A stretch of DNA of 64,000 bases from Paenibacillus sp. DMB5 (GTDB taxonomy: Bacteria > Bacillota > Bacilli > Paenibacillales > Paenibacillaceae): assembly GCF_001517085.1 (NCBI RefSeq), contig NZ_LRAC01000120.1:310001-374000 (forward strand), read 5' to 3'. A program made the translations under genes and the position numbers. Every line of letters starts with the position of its first letter. The stretch's first letter is position 1. Under the pieces are notes generated by a model, which was not told where the DNA came from, searched no databases, and saw nothing but the letters and a program-made list of their open reading frames with translations. Positions 19,001 to 27,157 of the stretch are shown here, piece after piece.

Positions 19001-19052
19001 ACTTATACGTTTAAGTGATGTTAGTATATCGCTCTCTCAAAGAGTCTGTCAA
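19001..19052 (-). promoter_or_regulatory. Sigma-A promoter and operator-like palindrome of the alpha-glucan operon
   Basis: On the minus strand TTGACA (19047-19052) and TATACT (19023-19028) are separated by 18 bases, a near-consensus promoter reading towards the GH13 gene. Directly downstream, at about the start site, lies the imperfect palindrome ACTTATACGTTTAAGT (19001-19016; 14 of 16 bases match its own complement, with a central CG), placed where a LacI-type repressor would block transcription. The regulator is not identifiable here, and the sequence differs from the mannosidase operator. Confidence 0.7.
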
Positions 19053-19152
19053 TCCGGATTCTGTTCTAGGAAAATAATAAGCAGTGACGTCCTTTCGGGC
19101 TAAGGGGGCTGGATGTGGTCACTCGCTTCTCAGCCGGAGCGTCAATATGGTG

Positions 19153-19920
19153 TTATCCGAAGGAAATTCTGGAAGCAGCTATTGCATTTAAGGCGTTCTC
19201 AAAATAGCTATATACTTGATCTGCAATTCCCAGAAACTCTTCAACAAGTACATTACTATCCAAGTAACAAGCATACAGATAATCAACTAAAGTGGAGTCA
19301 ATCTCACAATAGTTTAATATGTCATTCTTCATCTTAATAATGTCATCTTGCCATACACCTGCATCTTCTAAAACCAAAGAGTATAATGCACGAATTAATC
19401 TCTTGGAGTAGCCTTTAATATATCTAGTTTTCATTGTGTTATCACTAGCATTAGAAAGTAAACTATGTATACGATCAACTTCCTCCTTGGTCTCGGTATT
19501 TAAGTCTAAAATGAACTCTGGAGAAATAATTATCGGTGGTACTTTTTCACCAACGTCATGACCATATATGCAAACACAAATGATCTTTACCCAAAAACCC
19601 CACTCATTTGGTTTACTTAATACATCGTCAATCGAGCAAATTATCGTATCAATCTTAGTTACAACTGGATATTCTTCCAAAAGCCTGTCTTTAATATTTG
19701 ACAATCTTTTATAATCAATATCATTCGGATTTACACATACAATAGTAAAGTCTGCATCTGACTTAAAAGGTTTAGCAGTTCCTTTTGGAATCGAGCCACA
19801 CATATAAATGCTATGAATCTTGCCTTGAAATTCGGTAAGTATAGTATTTGTATACTTATCAACGAAATCCTTATATTCACTTTGTATTACAATTCTGTTT
19901 ATAACTTTTTCTAATATCAT
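19153..19920 (-). CDS. Nucleotidyltransferase-domain protein, AadA-like
   Basis: A 255-residue protein with the DNA polymerase beta-type nucleotidyltransferase signature near residue 40: CGSIPKGTAKPFKSDADFTI, matching G-S-x2-K-G...D-x-D, with the two aspartates that bind metal. The C-terminal half is helical, as in aminoglycoside adenylyltransferases and related proteins. A GGAGG-type site precedes the ATG at 19920. The gene is clearly AT-richer than its neighbours and lies beside a decayed integrase, which suggests acquisition by transfer. Resistance to an aminoglycoside is possible but not shown: sequence alone cannot separate this from uncharacterised family members. Confidence 0.75.
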   Translation of the reverse strand: MILEKVINRIVIQSEYKDFVDKYTNTILTEFQGKIHSIYMCGSIPKGTAKPFKSDADFTIVCVNPNDIDYKRLSNIKDRLLEEYPVVTKIDTIICSIDDVLSKPNEWGFWVKIICVCIYGHDVGEKVPPIIISPEFILDLNTETKEEVDRIHSLLSNASDNTMKTRYIKGYSKRLIRALYSLVLEDAGVWQDDIIKMKNDILNYCEIDSTLVDYLYACYLDSNVLVEEFLGIADQVYSYFENALNAIAASRISFG

Positions 19921-20016
19921 ATAGACTCCTCCTAAACTAGTAGCTTCTTTCGGCTAACGTCTTTTTGCGAACTTCGTAAATTCGTGATGACTTAAGTTAT
20001 ACGCGAAAACATTCAA

Positions 20017-20178
20017 CTACTCCTTTAGTAGGTTTAACGTTACCTCTGTGACATCGAGATTGCCTAGCTCCATCACTAACATCTTGTGTTGTAAGGCGTA
20101 TGCTTTTAATGTTTTTGGACTGAATCCTTGTATTCGCTTGTCTGCCTCATACAAACTCCACAACTCTTATAATTTCAT
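20017..20178 (-). pseudogene. Decayed start of a tyrosine recombinase / integrase
   Basis: Reading the minus strand from an ATG at 20178, with GGAGG 7 bases upstream, the frame gives MKL, an in-frame TAA, then LWSLYEADKRIQGFSPKTL, KAYALQHKMLVMELGNLDV and TEVTLNLLKE before a TAG. The ADKRIQGFSPKTLKAYA stretch is characteristic of the SAM-like core-binding domain at the N-terminus of phage-type integrases. The catalytic domain is missing and two stops interrupt the remnant, so it cannot be functional. It supports a history of mobile-element insertion between the nucleotidyltransferase and TetR genes. Confidence 0.7.
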
Positions 20179-20181
20179 ATC

Positions 20182-20234
20182 AAAACCTCCCCTTAGAAGC
20201 TATTAAATCTGGTTTGCTTCTAAGGGGAGGTTTT
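20182..20234. repeat. 19-bp perfect inverted repeat (hairpin) ahead of the integrase remnant
   Basis: AAAACCTCCCCTTAGAAGC (20182-20200) is repeated exactly as its complement at 20216-20234, leaving a 15-base loop. On the minus strand the 3' arm contains the GGGGAGG ribosome binding site of the integrase remnant, so the hairpin would mask it. On the plus strand the arm ends in TTTT, which would also allow termination. No plus-strand gene precedes it. Confidence 0.75.
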
Positions 20235-20343
20235 AATCTATAAGCTATATAAAACTAGCGTTTCCCGTTAGCGCAATAGATATTGCCTGCTGTTGGCAAG
20301 GCGGAAGGCTGAATTTACATTGACTTTCTTTCCATTCCATCAC

Positions 20344-20946
20344 TTACACTTGTTTTAATACTATTGGCAATATTATTTTATCAACAATTCGTTCAACATA
20401 ATGAACACTAGTAGACTGGTTTCTATAGTTATACATAGCTAAAGCGGGTCCAATATCTGTAATTAGCTCTAAATCGTCGTCAGTAATAAGATGTTCTTTT
20501 ACATAAGGTTCGAGAATCGATTCGAAAACGTTTCTATACCGCTTGTAAAAAGCCTCACGCATACCTTTGTCTAATTGTTCATTAACAGCATTACATATCG
20601 CATTCATGGCTTTCTGATATTTCATATTATCTTGCAAAAATATAACAGAAAGCAGGTCAATCAACTGTCCACGTAAGTTTTGATTTGTATTCAATTTCAT
20701 TAGTGATATTTCGAGAGGACTCATTACAGTTGCGGCCTCAATTACAAGTTCCATTTTTGAAGACCAACGCCTATAAATTGTACCCTTCCCCACTTTAGCC
20801 TTTATTGCAACCGCTTCTATTGTTAATGAATCATATCCGTTTTCTGCTAGCAAATCTAAAGTTGTTTCAAGAATTACTTTATTCCGTGACAAATCTATAG
20901 GGCGCCCTCTTTTTTCTTCTGTTTCGTGCTGTTTATCATATGACAT
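20344..20946 (-). CDS. TetR-family transcriptional regulator
   Basis: A 200-residue repressor-type protein. The N-terminal helix-turn-helix reads LDLLAENGYDSLTIEAVAIK then AKVGKGTIYRRWSSKMELV, the TetR signature. The C-terminal helical domain contains YKRYRNVFESILEPYVKEHL and would bind a small ligand and mediate dimerisation. The gene is AT-rich like its neighbour at 19.2 kb. It is divergent from the NmrA-like gene (starts about 150 bases apart), the classic arrangement for a TetR repressor and its target; I infer that it controls that gene. The ligand is unknown. Confidence 0.9.
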   Translation of the reverse strand: MSYDKQHETEEKRGRPIDLSRNKVILETTLDLLAENGYDSLTIEAVAIKAKVGKGTIYRRWSSKMELVIEAATVMSPLEISLMKLNTNQNLRGQLIDLLSVIFLQDNMKYQKAMNAICNAVNEQLDKGMREAFYKRYRNVFESILEPYVKEHLITDDDLELITDIGPALAMYNYRNQSTSVHYVERIVDKIILPIVLKQV

Positions 20947-21093
20947 AATACCTTAGCCACCTTCCTTGACTTATAATATCATACAATTTTCACCCCAACA
21001 ATTCGGTACTATTGCGTTCTATAATTGCTTCTGTTATTATTTCATTACGGAACTACATTGTTCCATATATATAACTTCTGGAGGAACTTCTAT

Positions 21094-21963
21094 ATGACAA
21101 CACCAAGAGTATTGATTATCGGTGCGTCCGGTACCGTAGGTTCAAAAGTAGTCAAAGAATTCGATAAAAACGGCGAGGGCATTGTACTTCGTCTGGCGAC
21201 AAGTCGTCGGGAAATTGCTGAGAAGTGGCAAACTGAGGGCCGTGAAGCCGTTGTACTTGACCTAAATGAGCCGACAACCTTCGCTTCAGCATTAGCGGGC
21301 GTCGATCGGGTATTTTTACTAACTGGTTACACGGCTGATATGCTGATCCAAAGTAAACAACTGGTCGACGCAGCGGTCGATGCAGGCATAAGTCACATCG
21401 TTCATCTAGGTGTCTTCACCTCGCGTCGTGATATTATCCCCCATTTTATCTGGCATGACCTTATAGAAACGTATATTGAAGCAAGTAAAATTGCTTGGAC
21501 GCATCTGCACCCTAATGTCATTACGGACACGGTCTTCGCTAATATAACGGAAACGGGTTCTTTCACAGTCAACTGGAGAGACATGCCGCAAGGATGGGTA
21601 TTCGCAGCAGATATTGCCGCTGTCGCTGCTACCGTGTTGCGAGAGGGTCCTGAGAAACATGGTGGTGCTAATTACTGGTTGAGCACGGAAGTGCTAACGG
21701 GTCCAGAGGTCGCTAACATTCTAACTGAAGCCTCAGGGAAAGAGATCAAGTGTATTACACTCGATCCTGCAAGCCTGGAAGCGTATGTTGCTCAGATTTC
21801 AACAGTTCCCGAACGTGCTTACATGGAGAGCGCAGTGATTACGATGAAATTAGCAGCGGCAGGTCAAATGACTGCTCAAACTGTTGTTCGTGATGACGTC
21901 TTAACGGTTTTGGGACGTCCTGGAACCACCATGACAGAATGGGCGCGTCAGAATCTAAATTGA
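21094..21963 (+). CDS. NmrA-like NAD(P)-binding oxidoreductase / epimerase-type protein
   Basis: A 289-residue atypical short-chain dehydrogenase. The N-terminal dinucleotide-binding motif is RVLIIGASGTVGSKVVKEF; the catalytic tyrosine-lysine pair of classical SDRs is not evident, which fits the NmrA or NAD(P)H-quinone-reductase-like group. I start at the ATG at 21094 because GGAGG lies 9 bases upstream; the frame extends 23 codons further upstream without support. An imperfect terminator hairpin (22008-22052) follows. Its likely regulator is the divergent TetR gene, so a stress- or xenobiotic-inducible reductase is plausible. The substrate is unknown. Confidence 0.85.
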   Translation: MTTPRVLIIGASGTVGSKVVKEFDKNGEGIVLRLATSRREIAEKWQTEGREAVVLDLNEPTTFASALAGVDRVFLLTGYTADMLIQSKQLVDAAVDAGISHIVHLGVFTSRRDIIPHFIWHDLIETYIEASKIAWTHLHPNVITDTVFANITETGSFTVNWRDMPQGWVFAADIAAVAATVLREGPEKHGGANYWLSTEVLTGPEVANILTEASGKEIKCITLDPASLEAYVAQISTVPERAYMESAVITMKLAAAGQMTAQTVVRDDVLTVLGRPGTTMTEWARQNLN

Positions 21964-22007
21964 CTAACCTTTCAGTGCGTGATTACAAAGACATAATTTT
22001 AGGTTTC

Positions 22008-22052
22008 GACCGTTCCTCGGTATTTAACCGGGGACGGTCATTTAATTTTTAG
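22008..22052 (+). terminator. Terminator after the NmrA-like gene
   Basis: GACCGT...ACGGTC arms with an inner CGG/CCG stem (one bulge) are followed by ATTTAATTTTT. It lies 45 bases past the stop and points in the gene's direction. The rest of the gap up to 22251 shows nothing else recognisable. Confidence 0.6.
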
Positions 22053-22250
22053 AACGATTGGAACTATCCTATCCGCTAGCTTAATGCAGCATTGGAAGTC
22101 TAAACCTTTATTTGCATAGTCTAACACTTTATTTTCTTTTGACCTTTCTCCGTAGCAGTGACCGCGTCATCCCTACTACCTTGCCAATCCAATTACACCA
22201 CAATATAATTAATTAGATGAGCACCAAACTACTCGCATGACGGAGGCGCT

Positions 22251-23300
22251 ATGAAACTTCATATTCATGAACAGCTGGACCCGGTCTTTGAAACGATGGG
22301 ATTATTGTATGTAAGCTATCAAGCCTCTTACCGAAAAATAATGGTTGAAGACCTTGAACAATTTGGCCTGGATGGTGAAGCTTTTTACAACAAGCATCTG
22401 AAAATCATGGAAAAATACATCGGCAGCTTCGCCAAACACAGGAAAACGGACGATACCGCCGTATTCTTTTTTAATGATGATACTACAGACTTTTTCTTAC
22501 TTTTGCAGGTATTGCTTAGTGAAAATCCGGAGTGGCTTACTTCACTGGAAGGTATAGCTGAGACGGCCGTTCAGGATAAAATATTGAAAACAATAAATGA
22601 AATGCAAGCGATGCAGAGTCATTCTCCCCGAGAACTGGAACTGTCGTCCATTCAGTCTCTGGAGGAAATGATCCGCTTTCTTAACGGAAGTCCGCTGAAG
22701 GAAGCTACAAAATGGAAGCTGATGACACTGCTGCACCAGCCGCGTGAACACCTCCTTTCCCTTATAGAAATTGTAAAAATGAATCTGCCGGCTTTTGAAA
22801 AAGCCCGCCGGGAGAATGAGAAGCAGATCAATAAGCTGATTCCTGCATACGTTCAGTCCATTAAGCGGCAACAGGATGAGCAGTTTATTAAGTTTGTGAA
22901 CATGTTAGATCATGAGAATCCGGAGGTTTATCCTACCCTCATCCTGCCGCTCGGTCAGATGGTTTTATCCGGCAAGCACTATTACGGGTTATATGTAGAT
23001 ATGCTGCCGATTGCCAGCAAGCAGCATTCTGATTCCAGAGAGCTTTTGCTGCTGCGGATGAAGGCGCTGGCCGATAACAGTAAATTACAAATTCTTGCCT
23101 CACTTAAGGTAAGCCCCAAATACAATCTGGAGATTGCCGACCAGCTGGGACTGACAGCAGCAACGATGTCTCATCATATGAACGTCCTGCTTGCCTGCGG
23201 AATGGTCCGGGTCGAAAAAAACAACGGCAGAGTATACTATCATCTCCACACAGAGAACATGCAGGAGCTGATCGCAGATTTGCAGCAGTTTCTTTTATAA
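22251..23300 (+). CDS. ArsR-family winged-helix regulator with long N-terminal domain
   Basis: A 349-residue protein. The last 80 residues form an ArsR-type winged helix: RMKALADNSKLQILASLKVS, then YNLEIADQLGLTAATMSHHM and RVEKNNGRVYYHL. The 265-residue N-terminal part is helical and has no motif I can name; such long ArsR-like proteins are frequent in Paenibacillus next to ABC exporters. GGAGG lies close before the ATG (4 bases). No cysteine-type metal site is obvious in the winged helix, so a non-metal signal is likely. It precedes the ABC exporter gene by 150 bases with a terminator between, so it may control that gene rather than form an operon with it. Confidence 0.85.
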   Translation: MKLHIHEQLDPVFETMGLLYVSYQASYRKIMVEDLEQFGLDGEAFYNKHLKIMEKYIGSFAKHRKTDDTAVFFFNDDTTDFFLLLQVLLSENPEWLTSLEGIAETAVQDKILKTINEMQAMQSHSPRELELSSIQSLEEMIRFLNGSPLKEATKWKLMTLLHQPREHLLSLIEIVKMNLPAFEKARRENEKQINKLIPAYVQSIKRQQDEQFIKFVNMLDHENPEVYPTLILPLGQMVLSGKHYYGLYVDMLPIASKQHSDSRELLLLRMKALADNSKLQILASLKVSPKYNLEIADQLGLTAATMSHHMNVLLACGMVRVEKNNGRVYYHLHTENMQELIADLQQFLL

Positions 23301-23308
23301 TTGATAAT

Positions 23309-23342
23309 GACTTCCCGTAACCATGGTTCGGGGAGTTTTTTT
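23309..23342 (+). terminator. Terminator after the ArsR gene
   Basis: The imperfect stem CTTCCCGTAACC / GGTTCGGGGAG with an AT loop is followed by TTTTTTTATA, just downstream of the ArsR stop codon. Confidence 0.75.
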
Positions 23343-23450
23343 ATAAGTTTATATTCGATGTTGATCTAATTTATTTGACTTAATTAATATTTGTATGTTA
23401 TCTTCATCTTACAAATTATACCGAAATCTAATTATGGAGCTGATCTAGAG

Positions 23451-25175
23451 ATGAAACACGCTTTAACCCGCAACAAGCTGCTGTTGGCTGTAACTCTGCT
23501 GTTCAGTATGATTGCCGCTGCCGCCGGTGTGCTGATTGCTCTTGTTTTGCAAGAAGTAATTGATGCTGCGCTCCAGGGGGATATGCAGCTTTTCCAGCGT
23601 ATTCTCCTGGTGTCCATCGTCTACCTGTTGATGCTTTGCCTGACCGGATTCATCCATTCTTTATGCAGTAAGGCCCTTGTCCGCAATGTTACTGTGTCGA
23701 TCAGGGAACGGATATTCCGCGGTGTTCTCTACAAAAATACAGCTGACTTCAAAGCGGCCAATACAGCAGATTATCTGTCAGCACTGACCAATGATATCAA
23801 GCTGGTTATCGAAAATGTTCTTCAGCCTTTCCTGCAAACCTTTCAAAACGCAGTTATTTTTATAGCCTCTCTTATTGTGCTCCTCTCGTTAAGCCCGCTG
23901 ATTACACTGATTCTCGCGATCGGCATGATACTGATGTTCACGATCCCTTCGCTGTTCGGAAGACTGCTGCAGAGCAGGCTCAATGCCGTATCTTCTGAGA
24001 TGTCCCGCTTCACTGCACTTATTAAAGATCTTTTGGCCGGATATGAAGTGATCAGATCCTTTGGCCTTAAAAAGCAAAGTGAACAGGGATTTCAGCAGGC
24101 CAATCAAAATGCCGCCAATGTCAGCTTTGCTGCCGACCGGCTGTTTGCTGCGAATGAAAGCATATCGGAGGCACTGGCTATATTCAGTCAGCTGACCGTC
24201 ATGTTCGTTGCCGCCTATCTGATCATCACCGGTCACATTTCCGCCGGCAGCCTGGTTGCACTGGTCCAGCTAAGCGGCGGACTGGTCGGCCCTGTGCTCG
24301 TTATCATGCAGAATGTTCCCAAGATCAGAAGCATGCAACCAATCCTTCAGCGCATTGAACAGCTTGCCGGCGAAGCGGAGCAGCCCTCAGTATCAGAACA
24401 GCCTAAACCTGTGTTTGAACATTCTTTGGAGGTGCGGCAGCTCAGCTTTGGTTACCAGCAGGGCCAGCCCGTCCTCAAGGATATAAATTTCAGGCTGCAC
24501 AAAGGAAAAAAAATCGCCCTAATCGGACCGAGCGGCTGCGGGAAATCAACGCTTGTTAAGCTTCTCAGCGGGTATTACGAAGACTATGACGGTTCTGTCT
24601 TATTGGACGGTATTGAACTATCAGCGCTGGACAGCGAATCCATGCTTCTTTTAACATCTATGATTCATCAGAATGTATTTCTATTCGACTCAGACATTAA
24701 GCACAACATCTGTTTGGATGAACCGTTTCCGGAAAAGGTACTGGAAGCGGCACTCCGCAGCAGCAGCCTGTATTCCTATGTCCGGCAGCTGCCGGAAGGA
24801 CTATCTACTGCTGTCGGAGAAAATGGCTCCCGGCTCTCAGGCGGCCAGCGTCAGCGGGTTGCAGTGGCCCGGGCTCTGATCCGCAGCAAGCCGATCCTGA
24901 TTCTGGATGAAGGAACATCTGCGGTTGACAGGCAGACTGCCTTTGAGATTGAGAGCAGCCTGCTGGCTTTGCCGGATCTTACACTAATCACAATTACGCA
25001 CAATCTGAATGATGAGCTGCTTGAGCAGTATGACGAAATTTGGTTTATGGAGGACGGCAGAATTACCGAGAGTGGCAGTCTAAGCGAGATGCGGGATTAC
25101 GGGGGCAGCTTCAGCCGCTTTTACCAGAGAAAAGAACCTGATCTTCAAATGGCTGACAGCTTGCCAGTCTCGTAA
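23451..25175 (+). CDS. ABC exporter, fused membrane and ATPase domains
   Basis: A 574-residue half-transporter. The first 300 residues contain six hydrophobic segments of an ABC type I exporter; the ATPase domain carries Walker A GPSGCGKST, the Q-loop region, signature LSGGQRQRVAVARAL and Walker B ILILDEGTSAVD. It works as a dimer exporting a drug, lipid or peptide. I start at the ATG at 23451 (MKHALTRNKLLL), which begins a normal N-terminus; the frame extends 20 codons upstream with no better site. The ArsR-type gene upstream may regulate it. Sequence does not reveal the substrate. Confidence 0.9.
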   Translation: MKHALTRNKLLLAVTLLFSMIAAAAGVLIALVLQEVIDAALQGDMQLFQRILLVSIVYLLMLCLTGFIHSLCSKALVRNVTVSIRERIFRGVLYKNTADFKAANTADYLSALTNDIKLVIENVLQPFLQTFQNAVIFIASLIVLLSLSPLITLILAIGMILMFTIPSLFGRLLQSRLNAVSSEMSRFTALIKDLLAGYEVIRSFGLKKQSEQGFQQANQNAANVSFAADRLFAANESISEALAIFSQLTVMFVAAYLIITGHISAGSLVALVQLSGGLVGPVLVIMQNVPKIRSMQPILQRIEQLAGEAEQPSVSEQPKPVFEHSLEVRQLSFGYQQGQPVLKDINFRLHKGKKIALIGPSGCGKSTLVKLLSGYYEDYDGSVLLDGIELSALDSESMLLLTSMIHQNVFLFDSDIKHNICLDEPFPEKVLEAALRSSSLYSYVRQLPEGLSTAVGENGSRLSGGQRQRVAVARALIRSKPILILDEGTSAVDRQTAFEIESSLLALPDLTLITITHNLNDELLEQYDEIWFMEDGRITESGSLSEMRDYGGSFSRFYQRKEPDLQMADSLPVS

Positions 25176-25187
25176 TTCTCTGTATGT

Positions 25188-25246
25188 AAAAAACTCCTCC
25201 GTATGGCTGCCCGTTGGATACAGGCAGTCAGACGGAGGAGTTCTTT
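25188..25246. terminator. Bidirectional terminator between convergent genes
   Basis: AACTCCTCCGT (25192-25202) and ACGGAGGAGTT (25232-25242) pair; A-runs precede and T-runs follow, so transcripts from the ABC exporter and from the opposing nucleotidase gene can both end here. Confidence 0.85.
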
Positions 25247-25264
25247 AGATTTTGGGTCAGCGGA

Positions 25265-25828
25265 TTAACGCTCCAGCAGCAGCAGCTCATCAATCCGCTC
25301 CTTCGCACCCTTCCAGGAGGTCATCAGCGGAAACGCATACTCCTCCCTTGCCCTTAGATTCCACGGATGCGGGATGCACAGCACCTTTTTACCTTCCTGA
25401 ACAGCAGGCAGCAGATTATGCGGCCCGTCGTCGATCAGCAGATCAAAATTAATCAGATGCTTCCGTTTAGCTGTGAAGAAGTTTTCAGCAGGAATAAATG
25501 GCATATGCTTCTGCAGCCAGTTCCACTTTTCGGTGACAGACTTGGGTGCAGCCGCAGTAACGATAATGACATCATAGGCGTTATGCAGCTTTTCCATTTC
25601 CTCCACCACATGCTCGTCAAACAGCTCCAGCTCCTCATAAAGCCCCGGTCTCCCAAAAAAGAGCTCCTGTGTACTGTCGGGATGGCGCAAATGATCCGTG
25701 TTCCAGTCAATCATATCCTCATAGCGGAGGAGATGCGTCGGGAAATCATTGTTGTTATGGTAAATAGCCCGTTTAACCAGATGACAGATGGTATCATCCA
25801 TATCGACTGCGATAACCGGTTTTCTCAT
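25265..25828 (-). CDS. 5'(3')-deoxyribonucleotidase-like HAD phosphatase
   Basis: A 187-residue cytoplasmic protein. The HAD nucleophile motif VDMDDTICHLV (Asp9, Asp11) starts it, DVIIVTAAAPKSV gives motif II, and FDLLIDDGPHNL carries the motif-IV acidic pair. This combination and length match the NT5C-type 5'-nucleotidase family, which removes phosphate from (deoxy)nucleoside monophosphates. The ATG at 25828 overlaps the stop of the upstream acetyltransferase (ATGA overlap), so the two are translationally coupled. Substrate specificity is inferred from the family only. Confidence 0.85.
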   Translation of the reverse strand: MRKPVIAVDMDDTICHLVKRAIYHNNNDFPTHLLRYEDMIDWNTDHLRHPDSTQELFFGRPGLYEELELFDEHVVEEMEKLHNAYDVIIVTAAAPKSVTEKWNWLQKHMPFIPAENFFTAKRKHLINFDLLIDDGPHNLLPAVQEGKKVLCIPHPWNLRAREEYAFPLMTSWKGAKERIDELLLLER

Positions 25829-26337
25829 AGGCAGCTCCTATTCATGCTCTGCTTGTTATGCTTTTCAAGCGCTTTTATATACCAGGCATCACACGCAAAA
25901 TGCTCTGATCCGGCCAGCGGCTCATCAAGAATAGTGAAACCGTGCTTCTGATAGAATCTGTTCGCTGCACCCATCGTCTGCAGGGTTTCCAGATAACATT
26001 GCTTATAATGGTGAGCTGCAAAATCCAGCGCAGTCTTCAGCAGCTCAGCCGCAATACCGGTGCCTCTGGTTGCGCTGGCAAGATACATCTTTTGCAGCTC
26101 ACACACCTCATCCGACTCTGCAAAAGGTGCAATTCCGCAGCCGCCCAGCACCTGGCCGTCCTCCTCAACAATCCAGTATGCCCGGTTATCAGCAGAGTTG
26201 TAATAGCTGTAGAGATCATGCATGCTGTCATCAGCCCAGGCGAGGCCTTCACGGTTGCCGCCAAATTCGATCAGACATTCTCTGATGATTTGCTCAATGA
26301 AACGGTTGTCCGTATGTTCTATCTGTCTAATCTTCAT
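25825..26337 (-). CDS. GNAT-family N-acetyltransferase
   Basis: A 170-residue single-domain GNAT protein. The acetyl-CoA-binding motif A region is LQKMYLASATRGTGIAAELL, with ATRGTGIA as the pyrophosphate loop, followed by YLETLQTMGAANRFYQKHGF, the usual motif B. The N-terminal part MKIRQIEHTDNRFIEQIIRE is typical. It is the first gene of a two-gene unit with the nucleotidase, divergent from the P-loop protein gene at 26467. The acceptor amine is unknown. Confidence 0.88.
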   Translation of the reverse strand: MKIRQIEHTDNRFIEQIIRECLIEFGGNREGLAWADDSMHDLYSYYNSADNRAYWIVEEDGQVLGGCGIAPFAESDEVCELQKMYLASATRGTGIAAELLKTALDFAAHHYKQCYLETLQTMGAANRFYQKHGFTILDEPLAGSEHFACDAWYIKALEKHNKQSMNRSCL

Positions 26338-26466
26338 TTGCCCCTGCCTCCATCTTGTACGATTTACTTTTGTAATTATACAAGATAACCGGGCAATGAA
26401 CTATACTGGTAAAAGGCCAGAAACCGGTTACTATACACTTATGACAATAATAAAGGAGATTTGATG

Positions 26467-27054
26467 ATGAACAAGCTCGTCTTTTTTCTCGGTCCTGGCG
26501 GCGCCGGCAAAACAAGTTTGGCCAAAGCTGTGGCTTCCCGCCGTAAGGCGGCGGTACTGGATATGGATATCCTGTTACGCCCTGCCGCCACGGCAATAAT
26601 GACTATGCACGGACTTGACCCTGATGACCGGGATTCGGACGAATATAAAAGGCTCTGCCGTGATTTGGGTTACCGGATTACTATGGATACCGCACTTGAT
26701 AACATCGGCCTCTCCGCCGATCTTTATGTCGTCGGACCCTTCACCAAGGAGGCTGCTGATCCGGCTTGGATTGAGACTGAGCTGCAGCGGATCGGCATGA
26801 CTTTGCAGGAGGTTGAAGTGAAGGTGGTGCTGGTCACCTTGAAGGACGAAGAGCTGTTTCGTGAACGGATTGCCGGCCGCAACTCTCCGCTTGACGGCTG
26901 GAAGTTCCGGAACTGGGAGCTGTTCCGCTCCGCATTCAGCCCCCGAACGGTCGCCTGGCCGCTGCCGGAAGTAAATGTAGCGGTCATTGACAATTCGAGT
27001 CCTGAGCTTGATGTGACTGCGGGCAAAGTGGAACAGTTTATCTACGGGGAATAA
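26467..27054 (+). CDS. P-loop ATP-binding protein, small-molecule-kinase-like
   Basis: A roughly 196-residue protein starting MNKLVFFLGPGGAGKTSLAKA; Walker A is GPGGAGKT at residues 10-17, and LDMDIL about 20 residues later may serve as an acceptor-binding acidic site, as in adenylylsulfate or nucleoside kinases. LVTLKDEELFRERIAGR could form the lid region with its arginines. AAGGAG (26453-26458) lies 8 bases before the ATG at 26467; the ATG at 26464 is an alternative. It is divergent from the GNAT/nucleotidase pair. Substrate unknown. Confidence 0.75.
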   Translation: MNKLVFFLGPGGAGKTSLAKAVASRRKAAVLDMDILLRPAATAIMTMHGLDPDDRDSDEYKRLCRDLGYRITMDTALDNIGLSADLYVVGPFTKEAADPAWIETELQRIGMTLQEVEVKVVLVTLKDEELFRERIAGRNSPLDGWKFRNWELFRSAFSPRTVAWPLPEVNVAVIDNSSPELDVTAGKVEQFIYGE

Positions 27055-27157
27055 GCCTGGGTTAACGCAGTGCCGCCTATTTATTCCGTCTTCGTGCCCG
27101 TTAAGCCCGGACCGCATAAAATAGCTTCAAGATAACAAGGGGATGGCGGGATGAATA

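Noticed and set aside
20017..20178. Intact small gene at the integrase-like remnant
   Set aside because: A TAA follows the third codon and a TAG ends it after about 50 codons; the catalytic domain is absent.
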